DNA from: Rhynochetos jubatus
Taxonomy: Eukaryota > Chordata > Aves > Eurypygiformes > Rhynochetidae
Assembly: GCA_027574665.1 (NCBI GenBank)
Contig: CM050648.1
Coordinates: 63,815,363 to 63,879,362 of the forward strand
Direction: 5' to 3'
Length of the DNA stretch: 64,000 nt
In this document: positions 10,630 to 23,000 of the stretch, piece after piece
Position numbering within the stretch: position 1 is the stretch's first letter
Layout of the letters: each line of letters begins with the position of its first letter
The notes under the pieces: model-generated
The model's database searches: none
What the model was told of the DNA's origin: nothing
Seen by the model: only the letters and a program-made list of their open reading frames with translations
Position numbers and translations under genes: made by a program

Positions 10630-11587
10630 AGATTGTACGCCGGGTGTTGCCCACTCCTGCTCCCCGGCATGTGGCTCACAGAATAATAAAAGCCTACTTG
10701 TGGCTCTAGCTGACAGGAAAAACATAACATAAGGCAGATATGTATAGAAATGATGATAAATGCTAGCACAGGGAAAAACCAAATAAAAAAAAATGAGATA
10801 GGACAGTTCACAGGACAATTGGATGTTTGCGGTGTCCCAGGAAAGGACGGTCCTGTGGGGCTGAAGGGAATTGATTAACTTATTCTCACTTTTCCTAAAA
10901 AGTCACAGTTAAACACCAGCAACCTACAGGGAGAGTGGGAAAAAACAAACAAACACCTCTGAGGCTTCCCTCTCCCACCCCCCCCATGTTATATTTTAAA
11001 ACAGGGAAAGGGGCAAAAGAGCAATCCTTGTAATTGCCAGCCAGTAAATCTAACTTCAGTCCCTAGTGAAACAATAGGACAAATACTTAAGGCGAGGGGG
11101 GAAAGGGGGACAGAAAATAATGTGGTCCTGTGGTTTGGCCAAATCGGACCTGTTTTAATGTAATATTAAATCAGCAGAATTATATCTGGGTTAAATTTAA
11201 CTGCCTAGTTTTTTTGATTTTTTTTTTAAAAAAGAAATAATGCCAGAGAAACTCAGTTCATCTAGTGGAATGCAAAGATGTGGTGGGAAAAATATGTTTT
11301 CTTCTTGCTTGCAACAGCTGTTAAACTTCAGCATGCAAAATCATATAGAAAAAAAACCCCTTTCTTAAAATTCTACTACCCCTTTCAGGTCATCTAAACT
11401 GTGAAAAAGCTCATAATAAGATCCCAGTCGCTGCCTCAAAAACCTCCAAACTGCTCATCCCCAGGCAGGCGAAAACCAGGCTTGGCATTCTTGGTATTAG
11501 CAAGACTGAAAGAGATTGTTCAGCTTTCCTCTCCCCTCTGCTCCCCCCCTGTATAAATCAACACATTTTCCAGATTAATTTATACTT

Positions 11588-11607
11588 TGTGTGTGTGTGC
11601 ATGCATA
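11588..11607. repeat. Short alternating purine-pyrimidine tract with (GT)5
   Basis: Five GT units run into 'gcatgcat', giving about 20 bases of strict alternation. It is a simple repeat with some Z-DNA potential. Confidence 0.7.
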
Positions 11608-11885
11608 TTTATAAAAGAAAGGGTCACAAATCCCATTTTTTAAGGAAAGGAAGCCTTTTTACATTAAGTTTTTAAATTAGCCAGGACTAAACAACGCAAT
11701 GCAGAAACTGCTCCTCTTGCAGCCCCTGGCAAGACGTGCAGGGAGCAGTTTCAAGGGAGTTTAAACTCATGAAGCTAGTGAGGGTCCTTCTCTTCCCTGG
11801 GCCATGCCACATGTTGCTGATGCCCAGAAGTGTATTAGCACCGCTGCTTATCTGACCCCTTATGGAGCCAATTTAAACAAATACC

Positions 11886-11916
11886 TTCTTTTCTTTTTTT
11901 TTTTTTTTTGTTGTTG
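11886..11916. repeat. T-rich tract with a run of 16 T
   Basis: A pure run of about 16 T at 11894-11909, followed by 'gttgttg'. Simple low-complexity sequence. No adjacent element was recognised on the minus strand that would make it a poly-A tail. Confidence 0.85.
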
Positions 11917-14005
11917 TGGCTTGCCTACTTTCAGCTGTTTTGAGACTTTAAATTGAGTCACAGAGAGGTCAGGGGAGCACCAGGGCCAGCAAAAGGGCAG
12001 GGTCTGGGAACATGTCACCAAGTCCAAGGTGAGGATGCTGTGGTAGCACTGACTGACGCAGGGCCATCGCTCATCAGTGAGCAGCGTGGCTTACACTAGC
12101 CAGCTTCAGTTTCTCCCTCTCTCACGGTTTATTTTGAACAATTTCACATGGGTTAGGAAATTAATCTGGCTAAAGATTATCCAAAACAGGCTATTTTTCA
12201 GCCCAGTTCCCCAGTCCAGCCCACTGGGCATCTGTGCCAGCGCAGCAGAGGCTTTTGAGCGCAGAAGCAAGAGTGGGCATCCAGGGGCAAGGATGCACAG
12301 GCCCCTAAAAAATACACTGTTTACTGACTGGGGCTGCTTTGTGGGGTAACAGTATTCCTGCTAAGGAATTTCCTGATGAAAATGGCCTGTATTGGACAAA
12401 ATAAAAAGTCCATTTTTAAATTTGGTCTGTCTGTTGCAGACGTGTCTGTTGAAGAACTCACCGAAGCGCCAGGATTCATTTCACTCCATTTCCTTGCCCA
12501 CCATTCGCTGCTGCGTGTTCTCAGCAGACAGTAATTATCAACCCTAAAGCTAACAAGAATGATGTCATTTTTAATTCATCAAATACCAGCTATCCCAGGG
12601 GTATCCTTCACCAGAAATGTAGCAATTCTGAAACCGATTTTGGATTTTGGTTGTGTGTGGGGGGTGGTGGTGGTAACTTTGGGACTAAAAGCTTTTGAGA
12701 ACTTAAAAGTCATCATGGAATAATGACTTTCTGAGTGTCTCTGCAATAATAGGCTACCAACATGAATAACAGCTGACATTTCACACTCTGGGTGACCCCT
12801 GGGTACTTTCTAGCTCTTTTTTTTTCTCCTCCCTAACCAATAAGTTTCTGAACAACTGTGAGATACAAGAAGGCAAAGTATTCTGGAGACATCAGATTAC
12901 CTATATGCCTGATGCAGTCATTTTAACCAAACTGTGTTTCATAAAGGCTGATTCTCTGTGACGATGCCATAAAGATGTAACCTATTGCACGATGTTATTT
13001 TTAAGTCAGACAGCAAAACAGAGGAGCTCACAATATGATGCAGAGAGCACGTGATAATTCTTGCATAGTCTTACTGGATTTATTCTGAGAAGTTACTGAT
13101 GCTTCCTGCAAGGATTGTTTAATACCTGCAGTGGAAACAGTCAAGCTTTTATAATAATACTGCTGAACAAATCATGACTTTCCAATATCCAACCAAAGCC
13201 TAATTACACTCATTGAAATACTTATGTCAATATTTATTAACTAATATTAAAATTACTGCCATCTCATTTTTGCAGTTAGTCAGAAAATCATTATGTATCC
13301 CGTTTCAAAAATCATTGACTTTTCCTCAGCACAGAAAACTCTATTATCAGTCTTTATAAAATATTTATGGTTTTCCTTGACATTCTTGTCCCTAGGAGAA
13401 CAATCAGCATTCCTTTTGCTGAAAATAAGGCAAACCTTTTTCCCTAAAAATTAATGAATGAACTAAATGTAGATGAAACCAAGCCAGAAAAGTAAAAAGC
13501 TACAGCTCATTCACCTGCCATTTCCCCTTAGTTTAAGAAAAATCAAAGGGATGTCTGGTTTAGCTACTTTATTACTATTACTTGGGAAAAAAAGAAGCCG
13601 TCTTCAAGTGTTACTGAGGAGAAAATTATTATTCATTTTGCACCTAAAATACAGAGAATATTATCAGGCCAAATGGAGGAGCTTTTCACCAATTCATTGG
13701 TTTTTCTGTGTCCTTGCTTGTTTGTCCTACCGTTTCTTCGTTAACAATGCAACCCCCTCTCCAAGGTCTGGGACAGGGTTATTTTCACCAAAGAAGTGCT
13801 AAATCACCCATATTTTCAGTAGAGGCTGCCAGAGCTCCATATGAGCTGAACGAAACGTCACACATCCGTGCTACTGTACTACTATTTTATGCCAATTTCC
13901 CTTCCTGTACCTGTTTTTGAAATCCTGACATGTCATCTTCCATCTCCCCATTTGTGTTTTCACCTGTAATCGCTTGGTAAGGAGAGAAGCTAAAAAGGGG
14001 GACCA

Positions 14006-14026
14006 CCCCTCCACCCGCCCTGCCCC
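14006..14026 (-). other. G-quadruplex motif on minus strand
   Basis: The plus strand shows C4, C3, C3 and C4 separated by four, one and two bases, so the minus strand has four G tracts with short loops. It is a compact canonical motif in otherwise AT-rich DNA. Confidence 0.6.
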
Positions 14027-15700
14027 GCCAACATCCCTGCAGGAGCCACGTATCAGCAGTGTCCCTTGTTTAGTCGGCAATTTTGCCTTTGTGCAAACTT
14101 TTTCTATGCAACTGGCTTGTTGCACTTCTCTGTGTACTTAGCTATATTGCCATGGCGATAGGAAAAAACATGATGATGCAGATTTGGAGAGAAAAGAAGG
14201 GAAAAAGAGATAAAACACCCCTGTCATCTCAAGGCTAGATGAGGTCGGAATTGGCTAATTTATCCATGGAGTTAAGAGACATGTAATTTGAAAGATCAGA
14301 GGGGTTAAAAGGAGTCCTGCAGTGGAAAATTTCCAATTCATAAACATACAAAGATGTTTGACGTGAGGAACGGGATTTCCCTAAATTGTGTCAAATAAGC
14401 CAGCCTGCACTCAGAGAGGACACTCAATAAAAGTCCTTGGCTAAGGAGCGGGCGTTTGGCAGACATAGCAGAGAAATGAAGATTCAGCTTTTGTCTTTGT
14501 ATTTAAATAATGTAAAAATACATGCTTATGTACACAGATGTATAATTTCACATTTTTCAAACATTATTTTCATATAAATTAGTTAAATAACCTATTGCTA
14601 TTTATATAACAATGGTCATAAAAGTAGTTTGGTTTTTTTTCCCAAATTTCCAACTGTTTCTACATGTTGTGTTTAAAATTCTTTTGACTTAAGTAAAACT
14701 TCCCCCATCGTATTTGCAATTCCAACATCTCATTTTGGTGCTGTTTCAAATGAAACATCTAGAGAGGTGGTGAGCCAGCCCAAACGAACAGGACAGTACG
14801 AGAGTTTCAGAGCAGAGTACAAAGGCTAATCTTGCAATCGTTTACTCATGTGAATACTTTTAAGCTCAGTAGCATTACTCTGGTGGCAATGCTGCTGTTA
14901 CAGAAAGGGAATCCTTCAAATGCTTGCACACTTGAATAATGTTATGCACCTGAGTAGTCTTCTGCTGTAAAGCTACTGCCGTGTGTCACGTTAACCGTGT
15001 GAGGTGTGTTCCCAAGGATGAGGAGGCTCCCAGGATGCTGATCCTGGGGGGTTATCAGAATAAGGCTTATTGACCACTGTATGAATAAAACATCGTGCAT
15101 ATTATTGGCCCATTAGCAACATGCAAAAATTCCACAAGCAATATTGATGAAATGTAAATCTAAATTTTGAAGAAAATGCAGATTTGATTTTTATCAGGGA
15201 AATTTTAACATGAAAATGTCTCTTTAAAAATTCACTGCAGTAAGATCAGTAAATATAAATAAAACATGTGAAGAATATTAATCTTAGTAAAATTGAAGAA
15301 GCAAGCTGTCAATGACTGTCAGACACAATATGAACTGACAGTTGCATGGCTTACAGTCTGACACGGGGATCGTTACCTGTCTGTTTCTCTATCAAAATAC
15401 CTACAGGGAATAAGAGTTTGCAGATTGCAGGCATGGGTGGGAGCAGGGAAAGAGGAAGAGTGGTTAAAATGGAAGCTTAATGGCAGCTGTGAAACATATG
15501 TATGCAATATATTCATTAGGATTAATCATCAGTCTTAAGGAATGGCTTACGTCATTCATTATCACCATCACTGGAGAAAAGCTTTAAAACAGCATCTATT
15601 ATTCTCAGATCCCATTCCTCCCTCAAATCAAAGTCAGACCCGACACCCAACCCTTTTCTGGCTGCCACGTACACAAAACCTATAGGTGAAGGTTTAATTG

Positions 15701-18700
15701 TGTTCAAGTATTAATACAACTTAGAGGAAAGAGCCAGAGTAGCAGCTGATCCTCATATGAAAGGATGCTGCAGGCTTTTCCACCCTCTGTCCATCAGGCT
15801 CCCCCGGCTGGCCACCCACCTTCCAGGGATAGCACAGAAACCCCCTGGGTCCACCCGTGTGACAGGCAGGAGAAACAACTCACGGACAGGTACCTCTGCG
15901 ACTCCAGTCTGCACTCACAGGAGTTCATCCTGGGAACAGCCATCCTGGTACAAGTTGATTTTTCATTGAAATTATGGTGTGAAAGGGTGACTGGTGTCAC
16001 AGAAAGCACTAACCATATTCCCTCTGGGCTTCCAGGATGCTTAAAGTTTGCGTAACCATTTATGTGATCAGGGGAGATTTCTTTTCCTGGCAGTCCTGTT
16101 CTACGGGTGTTACCACCAAGGAACTTAATCCGCAGCTGCGAGTCCTTGCGGGGGGTTAAGCACAGTGGGCTAAGATTAATTACGCAAAATCGCTAGAAAA
16201 GCTCGAAGAAGCATGACGCTCACAGAGACCCGCAGAGAAGATGGATCCCATATCCAGACATGGAATCACCGACCCACCTTTTTGCACTCGTTTTGGACAA
16301 CTGGGTGTGCAAAGCCACTGATGTGGGAGCATCTCCCCTAAGAGCATTTGGCTGGAGGGCCTGGGGTCAGGTTGGCACACATGGAGGCTGCATGATGCCT
16401 TCATACTGGCTTCCTGAAGGGCTACTCGATGCTTTAAAGGAAGCAGATCAGCACTACATACAAGAAGTGCACCAGGGTTCATTTAATCCCTAAAGAACAG
16501 CCATAATGGGGCTTGTAAGCAAGTTGAGATCCTGATAGCTTAAGACTTTGGAAAGCACACCTAGGAAAAGTTAGGAAAATTAAACCTTTCCCCCTTCGGA
16601 TCTAAAACTGTACCTTCATGTGCTCTGAAGAACAGCATCCCAGAGCCCGAGCGTTCCCATCTGCCTAGGCTGGATGGCTTGGCCAAAGGCTGCTGGGCTC
16701 ACAGGAACCTTGTCTGTGGGTTTTTCTAAGGCTCCTGAGTAGCTTTTCCTGGATAAATACTGACTAAACTAAAACACAGTTGGGTGAAACCCACAAAATT
16801 TTCCTATTAATTTTTGCTCAGCATTAGAATATGTATCCATTTCACCCATGCTGAAAGTCTCCACGTCCCCTTGTCAGAAACATTCATGCAAGAATATAGT
16901 ATTAGTACATCCTTATGGAAAATTTTATGCACATGCATACTGAAGACTTTCATTTCGAAATTTATTTCTTGTGTGGCTTCAGACAAGAAACCTGATGAAG
17001 GTTGTTGCATTCCTCCACTCGAGGAACAGAAATAATACCATGTGACAAATCACCATCAAATAATGCAGCTCTGGTGGCAAGTATTTAATATCAGCTAGAG
17101 AAAAACAGCTCACAGGTAGAGTCTTTGCAACATTTATCAAGAATTTTAATAACAAATACATAAAAAATAATGCAATCTCCTTCTAGCTGTAGCTTGTTAA
17201 AACTTGACTGAATCTCAGAATTTCAGCAGAACATTACATTAAAATTTCAACTGCCAAACAAAAATAAACCACATCATTGTTAATGATAATTTATGTGCCA
17301 GAATTTCATGCTTTTCATAGTTCCATCAACTTAACTATTAGCAAAAAATCACACTTACAAGAAGCGTTCCTAAGAACTCCCCCTGTCATACCACTGAAGG
17401 TGAAGAGAATGGATGGAGCAATAGGGAGAATCCTCACTGACCCCATGCAGCTTGTTTTGTTTTCTTATAAGTACAAAACTTGATCAAATAAAGCTCTTGG
17501 TAATTGGAAAGTGTATAGAAAGTGTATAGAAATTACACTTGGTAATTTCTATAAAAATTCACTGAAAAGTGAAGAGGAAGAAGCATGCACTTGCTTTGGT
17601 GACAAAAATATTACCCAAATATTTATATTCATTAAAAAATAGATAACTATTTAATATTAATACAATGTAGATAAAAAAGTACTCATTTTCAGTCCTTCCT
17701 TGAGTGCAATTCCCATTAATAATTATGTATGGTTATTTCTACTATGTCAGGTATCTGCACTCTGCAGCTACGATCTTTAATCTCTTTACAGAAGGAAGGC
17801 ACTTTTACAAAATATAGAAGGAAACCTTGTCCCCAAGACCTATAGTGCTGACTGCACAGCTTGAAGGGAGGAAACTACATCTTTCTGTTTCATGTTTGCT
17901 GAGGATACAACAGAGTCAACGTTATGATTGGCATATTGTGTAACAAAGGTGATTTCCAAATGCATACAGTCTCACATAAAAGCAAGAAATAGTAGAAATT
18001 ACACAATCCATTATGTTGACACGTTTTTAGGCTGTGGATGAAGTGGATTTTACTGCGGGTTAGCAGGCAGGGACTGAGTACCCTTCATGATTCAAAACAT
18101 CATCACCCTGTCCTGAGCAGATGTTGGAGGATCTGGACTTGCTATTGTGCTGTGTGCAGGTGGAATTCTAGCACGTAAAAATTGCCAATATTCCCACTTT
18201 CATGTCATTGCAGCATATGCACTGAATTCTTAGGATATTAAAAAATGCACGTGCTTGATTCCTATTTATTTAACAAAATACCAAACCCTCTGAGACAACA
18301 AAAGCAAAAGTTTCCCAAGGTTATAGCCATAACTTACGTGGGGATTTCTTCCACAGTGACAGGGGCCTCAGGCAGTGACTACAGGCTTTCCTGTCTCTCT
18401 CCAGCTCCTCTCTCTGGTGTCAGTCGCGATGTACGCCATGAAAGTCTCTCTGTTAGTGCCAAGGATTTGACCTGGGGACTGCAAACAACCTTAGTAAGGG
18501 TCACAGAAAGGCATAGCTAGGAAATGGAAGATGGTTTTTGGCCGTTTTTCTAGTGCGTTCTTCAAGCAGCTATAGACACAAGCCTGTTTTTACTCTCTGC
18601 TGTGCTCTTTGCCTTGGGGTTTTCAAATTAACCTAGGAGAGCTCAAACCTTAAATCCTAGTGAGCCACAATGATACCTCTCTCTTTAACCATACTCCTTT

Positions 18701-20000
18701 CCCTGTGCTTTGATAGCCAAACAGACTAGTCCTTAAACCTTAGGAGAAGACTAGACGTTTAGAAGTTCATGTGGAGGAAGAGTCTGCCCAATGCTAAGAG
18801 GACATGAAGTGTGATGCCTTTCAGTGAAGGGAAGCCCATGGGAGAAGGCCACTCTCAAAACATCCCTCCCACTTTCCCCAGCATGGCACTGTGTGCAGCA
18901 GGTGCAGGCAGGGGTGCCTGTGCTGCCCACCCGTGCTCATGAAATCACCCCAATGGCACACAGCCTCCTGCAGGTGTCTCCATGCTTAACTCCTACTCCA
19001 CCTAAAAGCTGCAAGCACCTTGTCCTTAAATTGAGTGTGCGGAATAAGAAACAGGTGGGCAGTGGGCAGGAAAAAGTAGCCCTAAACCCATATGCTTTTG
19101 ATGAAATATTTAGGTAGATGAAGAGATTTCTCCCTTCTAAGAACCCAGATCACAAGGGAAAGACACCTGGATGTGTTAGCTTTGGATCAAGGCTTTATAA
19201 AGTCTCTCGATAACCATGAAGTAGTGCTCTCATTGAGGCAGAAACTGTCCCTCTCACCCAACAAAAATCTGCATTTGCACAAGGCTCATCACCTTCATCC
19301 TCGACACAGTAAAGTTCAGTGTCTGGAGCTGACATGCAGCCCTCCAAGGTCTACTTGGTGCCATGGGCTGCTGCAGGGTGCCGCGTACCAGCTTTCCCAG
19401 AAAGCCGTAAGAGAAGCCACAGCGCTCCTTAAATTGTCTTACAGGTCTTGCTAACACAGGATGCTGGAAGCTCTTCTCCTAAACCAGCAGTCAGCATCTA
19501 AATAGCATTGGCCTAAGTCTCAGTAAAGCTCACTGTCTTGAATTAAAATGACAGGAGACATAAGTGTTCTTCATTCTCTTTCAGGGCCAAAAGATTTGGC
19601 ATCTAACTTAGGTTTAAAAATTCTCTTTGAGGTCTGAAAATGCCTTTCTTAAAGTGTGGCATATTCTAGACATATAAGCCAAGGTAAAAATACACATAGT
19701 CCATATTCCTTACTTTTAAATTAGGGTATGTCATGCTGACAATTTGTCAATAAAAGTAATGCAGAGACAAGCACTGATTTCCAATGTGTCTGAAACAATG
19801 AAAACAAACCATGACTAGACGGATAGAATAAAGAAAGTGTTTCTCAGGTGTTCATGGATATAGAGGGTTGACTTCAGGATGGAAAAAGATTGCAAGGAAA
19901 GGGAGACCAAGAGAAAAACATTACTGAAGATTTGTTCTGCCACTGTTATTTACATGAAAACAAATCTAGATTTGTGTATAATTAAAGCCTGAGGAGTAAT
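15701..20000. other. Stretch without recognisable genes
   Basis: GC-richer islets at 15770-15920, 16200-16450 and 18820-19400 carry overlapping frames of 70-100 codons on both strands, none with a known domain. The 77-codon plus frame at 16260-16493 and the 100-codon minus frame at 16180-16482 overlap almost completely, as expected for a stop-poor patch. AT-rich DNA fills the rest. Confidence 0.6.
17507..17553. repeat. 11-bp tandem repeat running into a perfect 12-bp inverted repeat
   Basis: 'gaaagtgtata' occurs twice in tandem (17507-17517, 17518-17528). The second copy overlaps the left arm of a perfect hairpin. Arms 'tatagaaattac' (17525-17536) and its exact complement (17542-17553) surround a 5-base loop. 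'cttggtaatt' also occurs both just before the array (about 17497) and inside the hairpin (about 17538). The pattern suggests local template-switch duplication. Confidence 0.75.
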
Positions 20001-23000
20001 CACATTCTCTCTCGTCTGAGGTTTTTGAAAATACTGAATATTAGGTTATTCTTAATGTGTTCCTTAAATGGATGAAGAGGCAGAATGGGCCCCTACGCAG
20101 GCAACAGTAGGAAGTAAGTAAATCTTCAGTTTCCTAGGAAATGAATCCTAGACATTATTTTACTTCATTACAGCTGCATGCCCTATTCAAGAACACAGAC
20201 TTTCTGTATGGAACAAAGGAATTTTGATAAAAATACGTACACACACATTCTTCTCTGCTTCCTTATTTACACATTTTATGTATGAACCAATAAACCACGC
20301 ATTTTTCATCCACACTATTCATATTGAGCAGAGTCATGACAGATTACTGCAGACCAGTAAAAGCTTTCAGTGAAAAATTTAACCCATCTGGGGTGTTGAA
20401 GATCACCTGATTGTTTCAAGATATTTTTAGTAAGAATGATAGTTGGTCATTAAATTAAAAATTAAAAATTTCTGTCCCCTGCCAGATGCTTTTACTTCTT
20501 TGGCAAGAACTTCACATTTTTCCCAGTTGGTGATAATCGGATGTTTTGAGGCTTAAGTGTTTACTGGAAGACAAAATAGGGTTTATTCTGTGCCTGATAG
20601 CCAGTTTACGTATTGATGTATACTTCTCCATCTTAATGATAGCTCTATAAACCTTATAATTTGGTGGATTAGGAAATAATAATCTGGTTTAGGCTGTAGA
20701 AAAGCATAACATTGTTGTTTCACTCTGGAGAAAATACTGGGGACTGTCTATGAATTTTTTAATTTTTATATTCTAATCAATTACTGTTGATAGGATATGA
20801 TACAGGGATCATAACCTATAGGCAAAGATCTGAACCCAATTGTACCAAACGCATGAACCAGTGGGCAAGTTTAAAACCATCCAAAAATCCATAGTTTTTA
20901 TTTTATTCTCAAACAAGTCATAATTCAAACCTTTAGTGATCACCAGAAATAGGCCATGCCAATGTCAACTTTTTCATATTGGCTGCCCTTAATTGTTCCA
21001 TTTCACCTGCATCTCCACTATTGCAATGGCAAAGCAGCAGCAAGACGATGAGGCACTTGAGGTTTCTCTCTGGTAGGTGCCTACCATAGGAACAAAGTTA
21101 ACCTATGGTAATAACAATGTATGGGCAACTCTATCCTGCACAGGAGTACACTTTGCAACAACGAGACGTGTTTCTCATTTCCTGTTCCCATCTCCCCAGA
21201 CTTATCATATTTCCTATCTCCTGTCACCTCTTTTTTTCCCAGTTCCTTTCCCCTGCCTCTTCTGTGATTTTCCTTCTTTGTCTCTGCCTCAGCTTTAATC
21301 TAAATTTCCTCTTAATTCATCATATCTACTTAGTATTCATATTGCCTTATTCCTGACTTGCTCGCTAGCCCTGTTCTACTAGGTGTTCATTGAGAACTCT
21401 CTAGCAGTCAAGAAAATACATGGCATTTAATAAACTGCACTTTAAATAAAAGTTAGTGCTTCTGTCCTGAGACCTTGAAGTATTTCAAACATGTAGTTAT
21501 ATAACAGCAATGCTTATTTAACAGTTAAGAAAAATATCTGAGGATGCAAAATGACCAAGTAGGGGCCAGAAAGTGAAACAGAAAAGTGGGAGCAGAAACC
21601 CAGACTTGTGATTCTTGCCCTCCATTCAATGACTTTCGCTGCCCTACATCTGCAGTGACTTTCATTTGGAGAGCTCAATATACATCCAAATGAAGTTCAC
21701 GCCTGTAAGAAGTAGAAAGCATTGTATTTATCTACATCTCTGCCGCACATGTACAGGAAGATTCATAACTCGTACCTATTATAAGGGCATATTCAGAGCC
21801 AATGGTAAGCAGATCCCTTGGTCAGAGCTGTCGCAATGTTGCAGACTACCTTGGTTTGTTTCTTCACTACAACCTTGAAATTCAGGCTAGATACGTAAGA
21901 AGGTTCACTCAGATTAATCTGAGCCAACACATATTTACACTGAAATAATGCGTAATGTGTGATAATTTGCTTTTCACAGTGAAACTGAGACCATAACCCA
22001 ACTACAACCAATCTAAACTTTGTTTTGCTTTGATTTTTAGAGAAACATCCAAAGCTTTCAGCACACCCACAACAGGTATTCAAAGTAAAAGCCAACAGCA
22101 TCTGTTTGCACACATCTTTGCAAAGTACAACCGCAGTCATCATTCAGTTCCTTTTCTATTTCTTACATTATCCTTTAGAGCATATTGCCTCCTTAGTTCC
22201 ATGTTACCAGCTGCATGCATTTTTGAGATCTAAGCCTTCATACTTAATCCAGAGTCCACAATTACTAAATCTGTACCATCACACTCTCTGAAGTAATGAT
22301 AATCAGACATTGAGCAACTACTTTTAGCTTAATTTTATCTTTAGCATCAATACTAAAGCACGAGATAAACTTAAAAAAATAAGATCTCAGAAAACAAGTC
22401 TTCTGCAGAAAATTACAGTAAAAAGCTAAAGAAAGCAATGAAAAATTAAACCTTTTTCCTAGTGTTTTAATCAATGTCTGGAAAAAACCATAACTTGATA
22501 TAAAGTTCTATTTAAGTTCACTATTACATTTCCCAGTTAGTTTTAAAATGCTGCAGAAAGACTATTACTTTCTATTATATCCTGCATAATGATATAATAT
22601 CTCCTACAAAGTGAATTAGCACCTCTGCATATCAAAAGGCATTTTTGTGTGATGTGCAAGTACCACACAGATTCTGAAAACAGTAAGAAAGCAGGTAAAT
22701 TTTTATTTCCATAGTAGTAGTTATTCTGCTGTCCCGTATCTGCAAAGCTAAAAGGATGTTCTTTATTTTTTTAAGCATTAAAGAACTGTTGAATAATTCA
22801 TTTTCAGAAGTATTAACTCTACAAAAACTAATGGAAAATAAAAGACTATTTTATTAGTTTCATGGTTTGAAGACATTTCAAAATATTTGTGAGATACTAA
22901 TTTTACAAATTTAATGTCCTTGGAAAATGAAACTTGATGCCTGCTCCCCTAACCAAACTTGACTCTCTTTACTTTATGTATTATTCAGCTTCTGCCTACC

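Larger units (their letters stand above)
8648..15700. other. Long stretch without recognisable genes
   Basis: AT-rich with several GC-richer islets (8650-8830, 9320-9720, 10330-10680, 11960-12310). The longest frames (minus 9317-9655, 112 codons; plus 13473-13802, 109 codons) carry no recognisable domain. I see T-rich and A-rich runs, a short (GT)5, and quadruplex motifs listed separately. No RNA gene or mobile element was recognised. Confidence 0.6.

Noticed and set aside
21974-21992. Ten bases matching the start of microRNA miR-128
   Set aside because: The match ends after the seed region and the flanks do not form a precursor hairpin.
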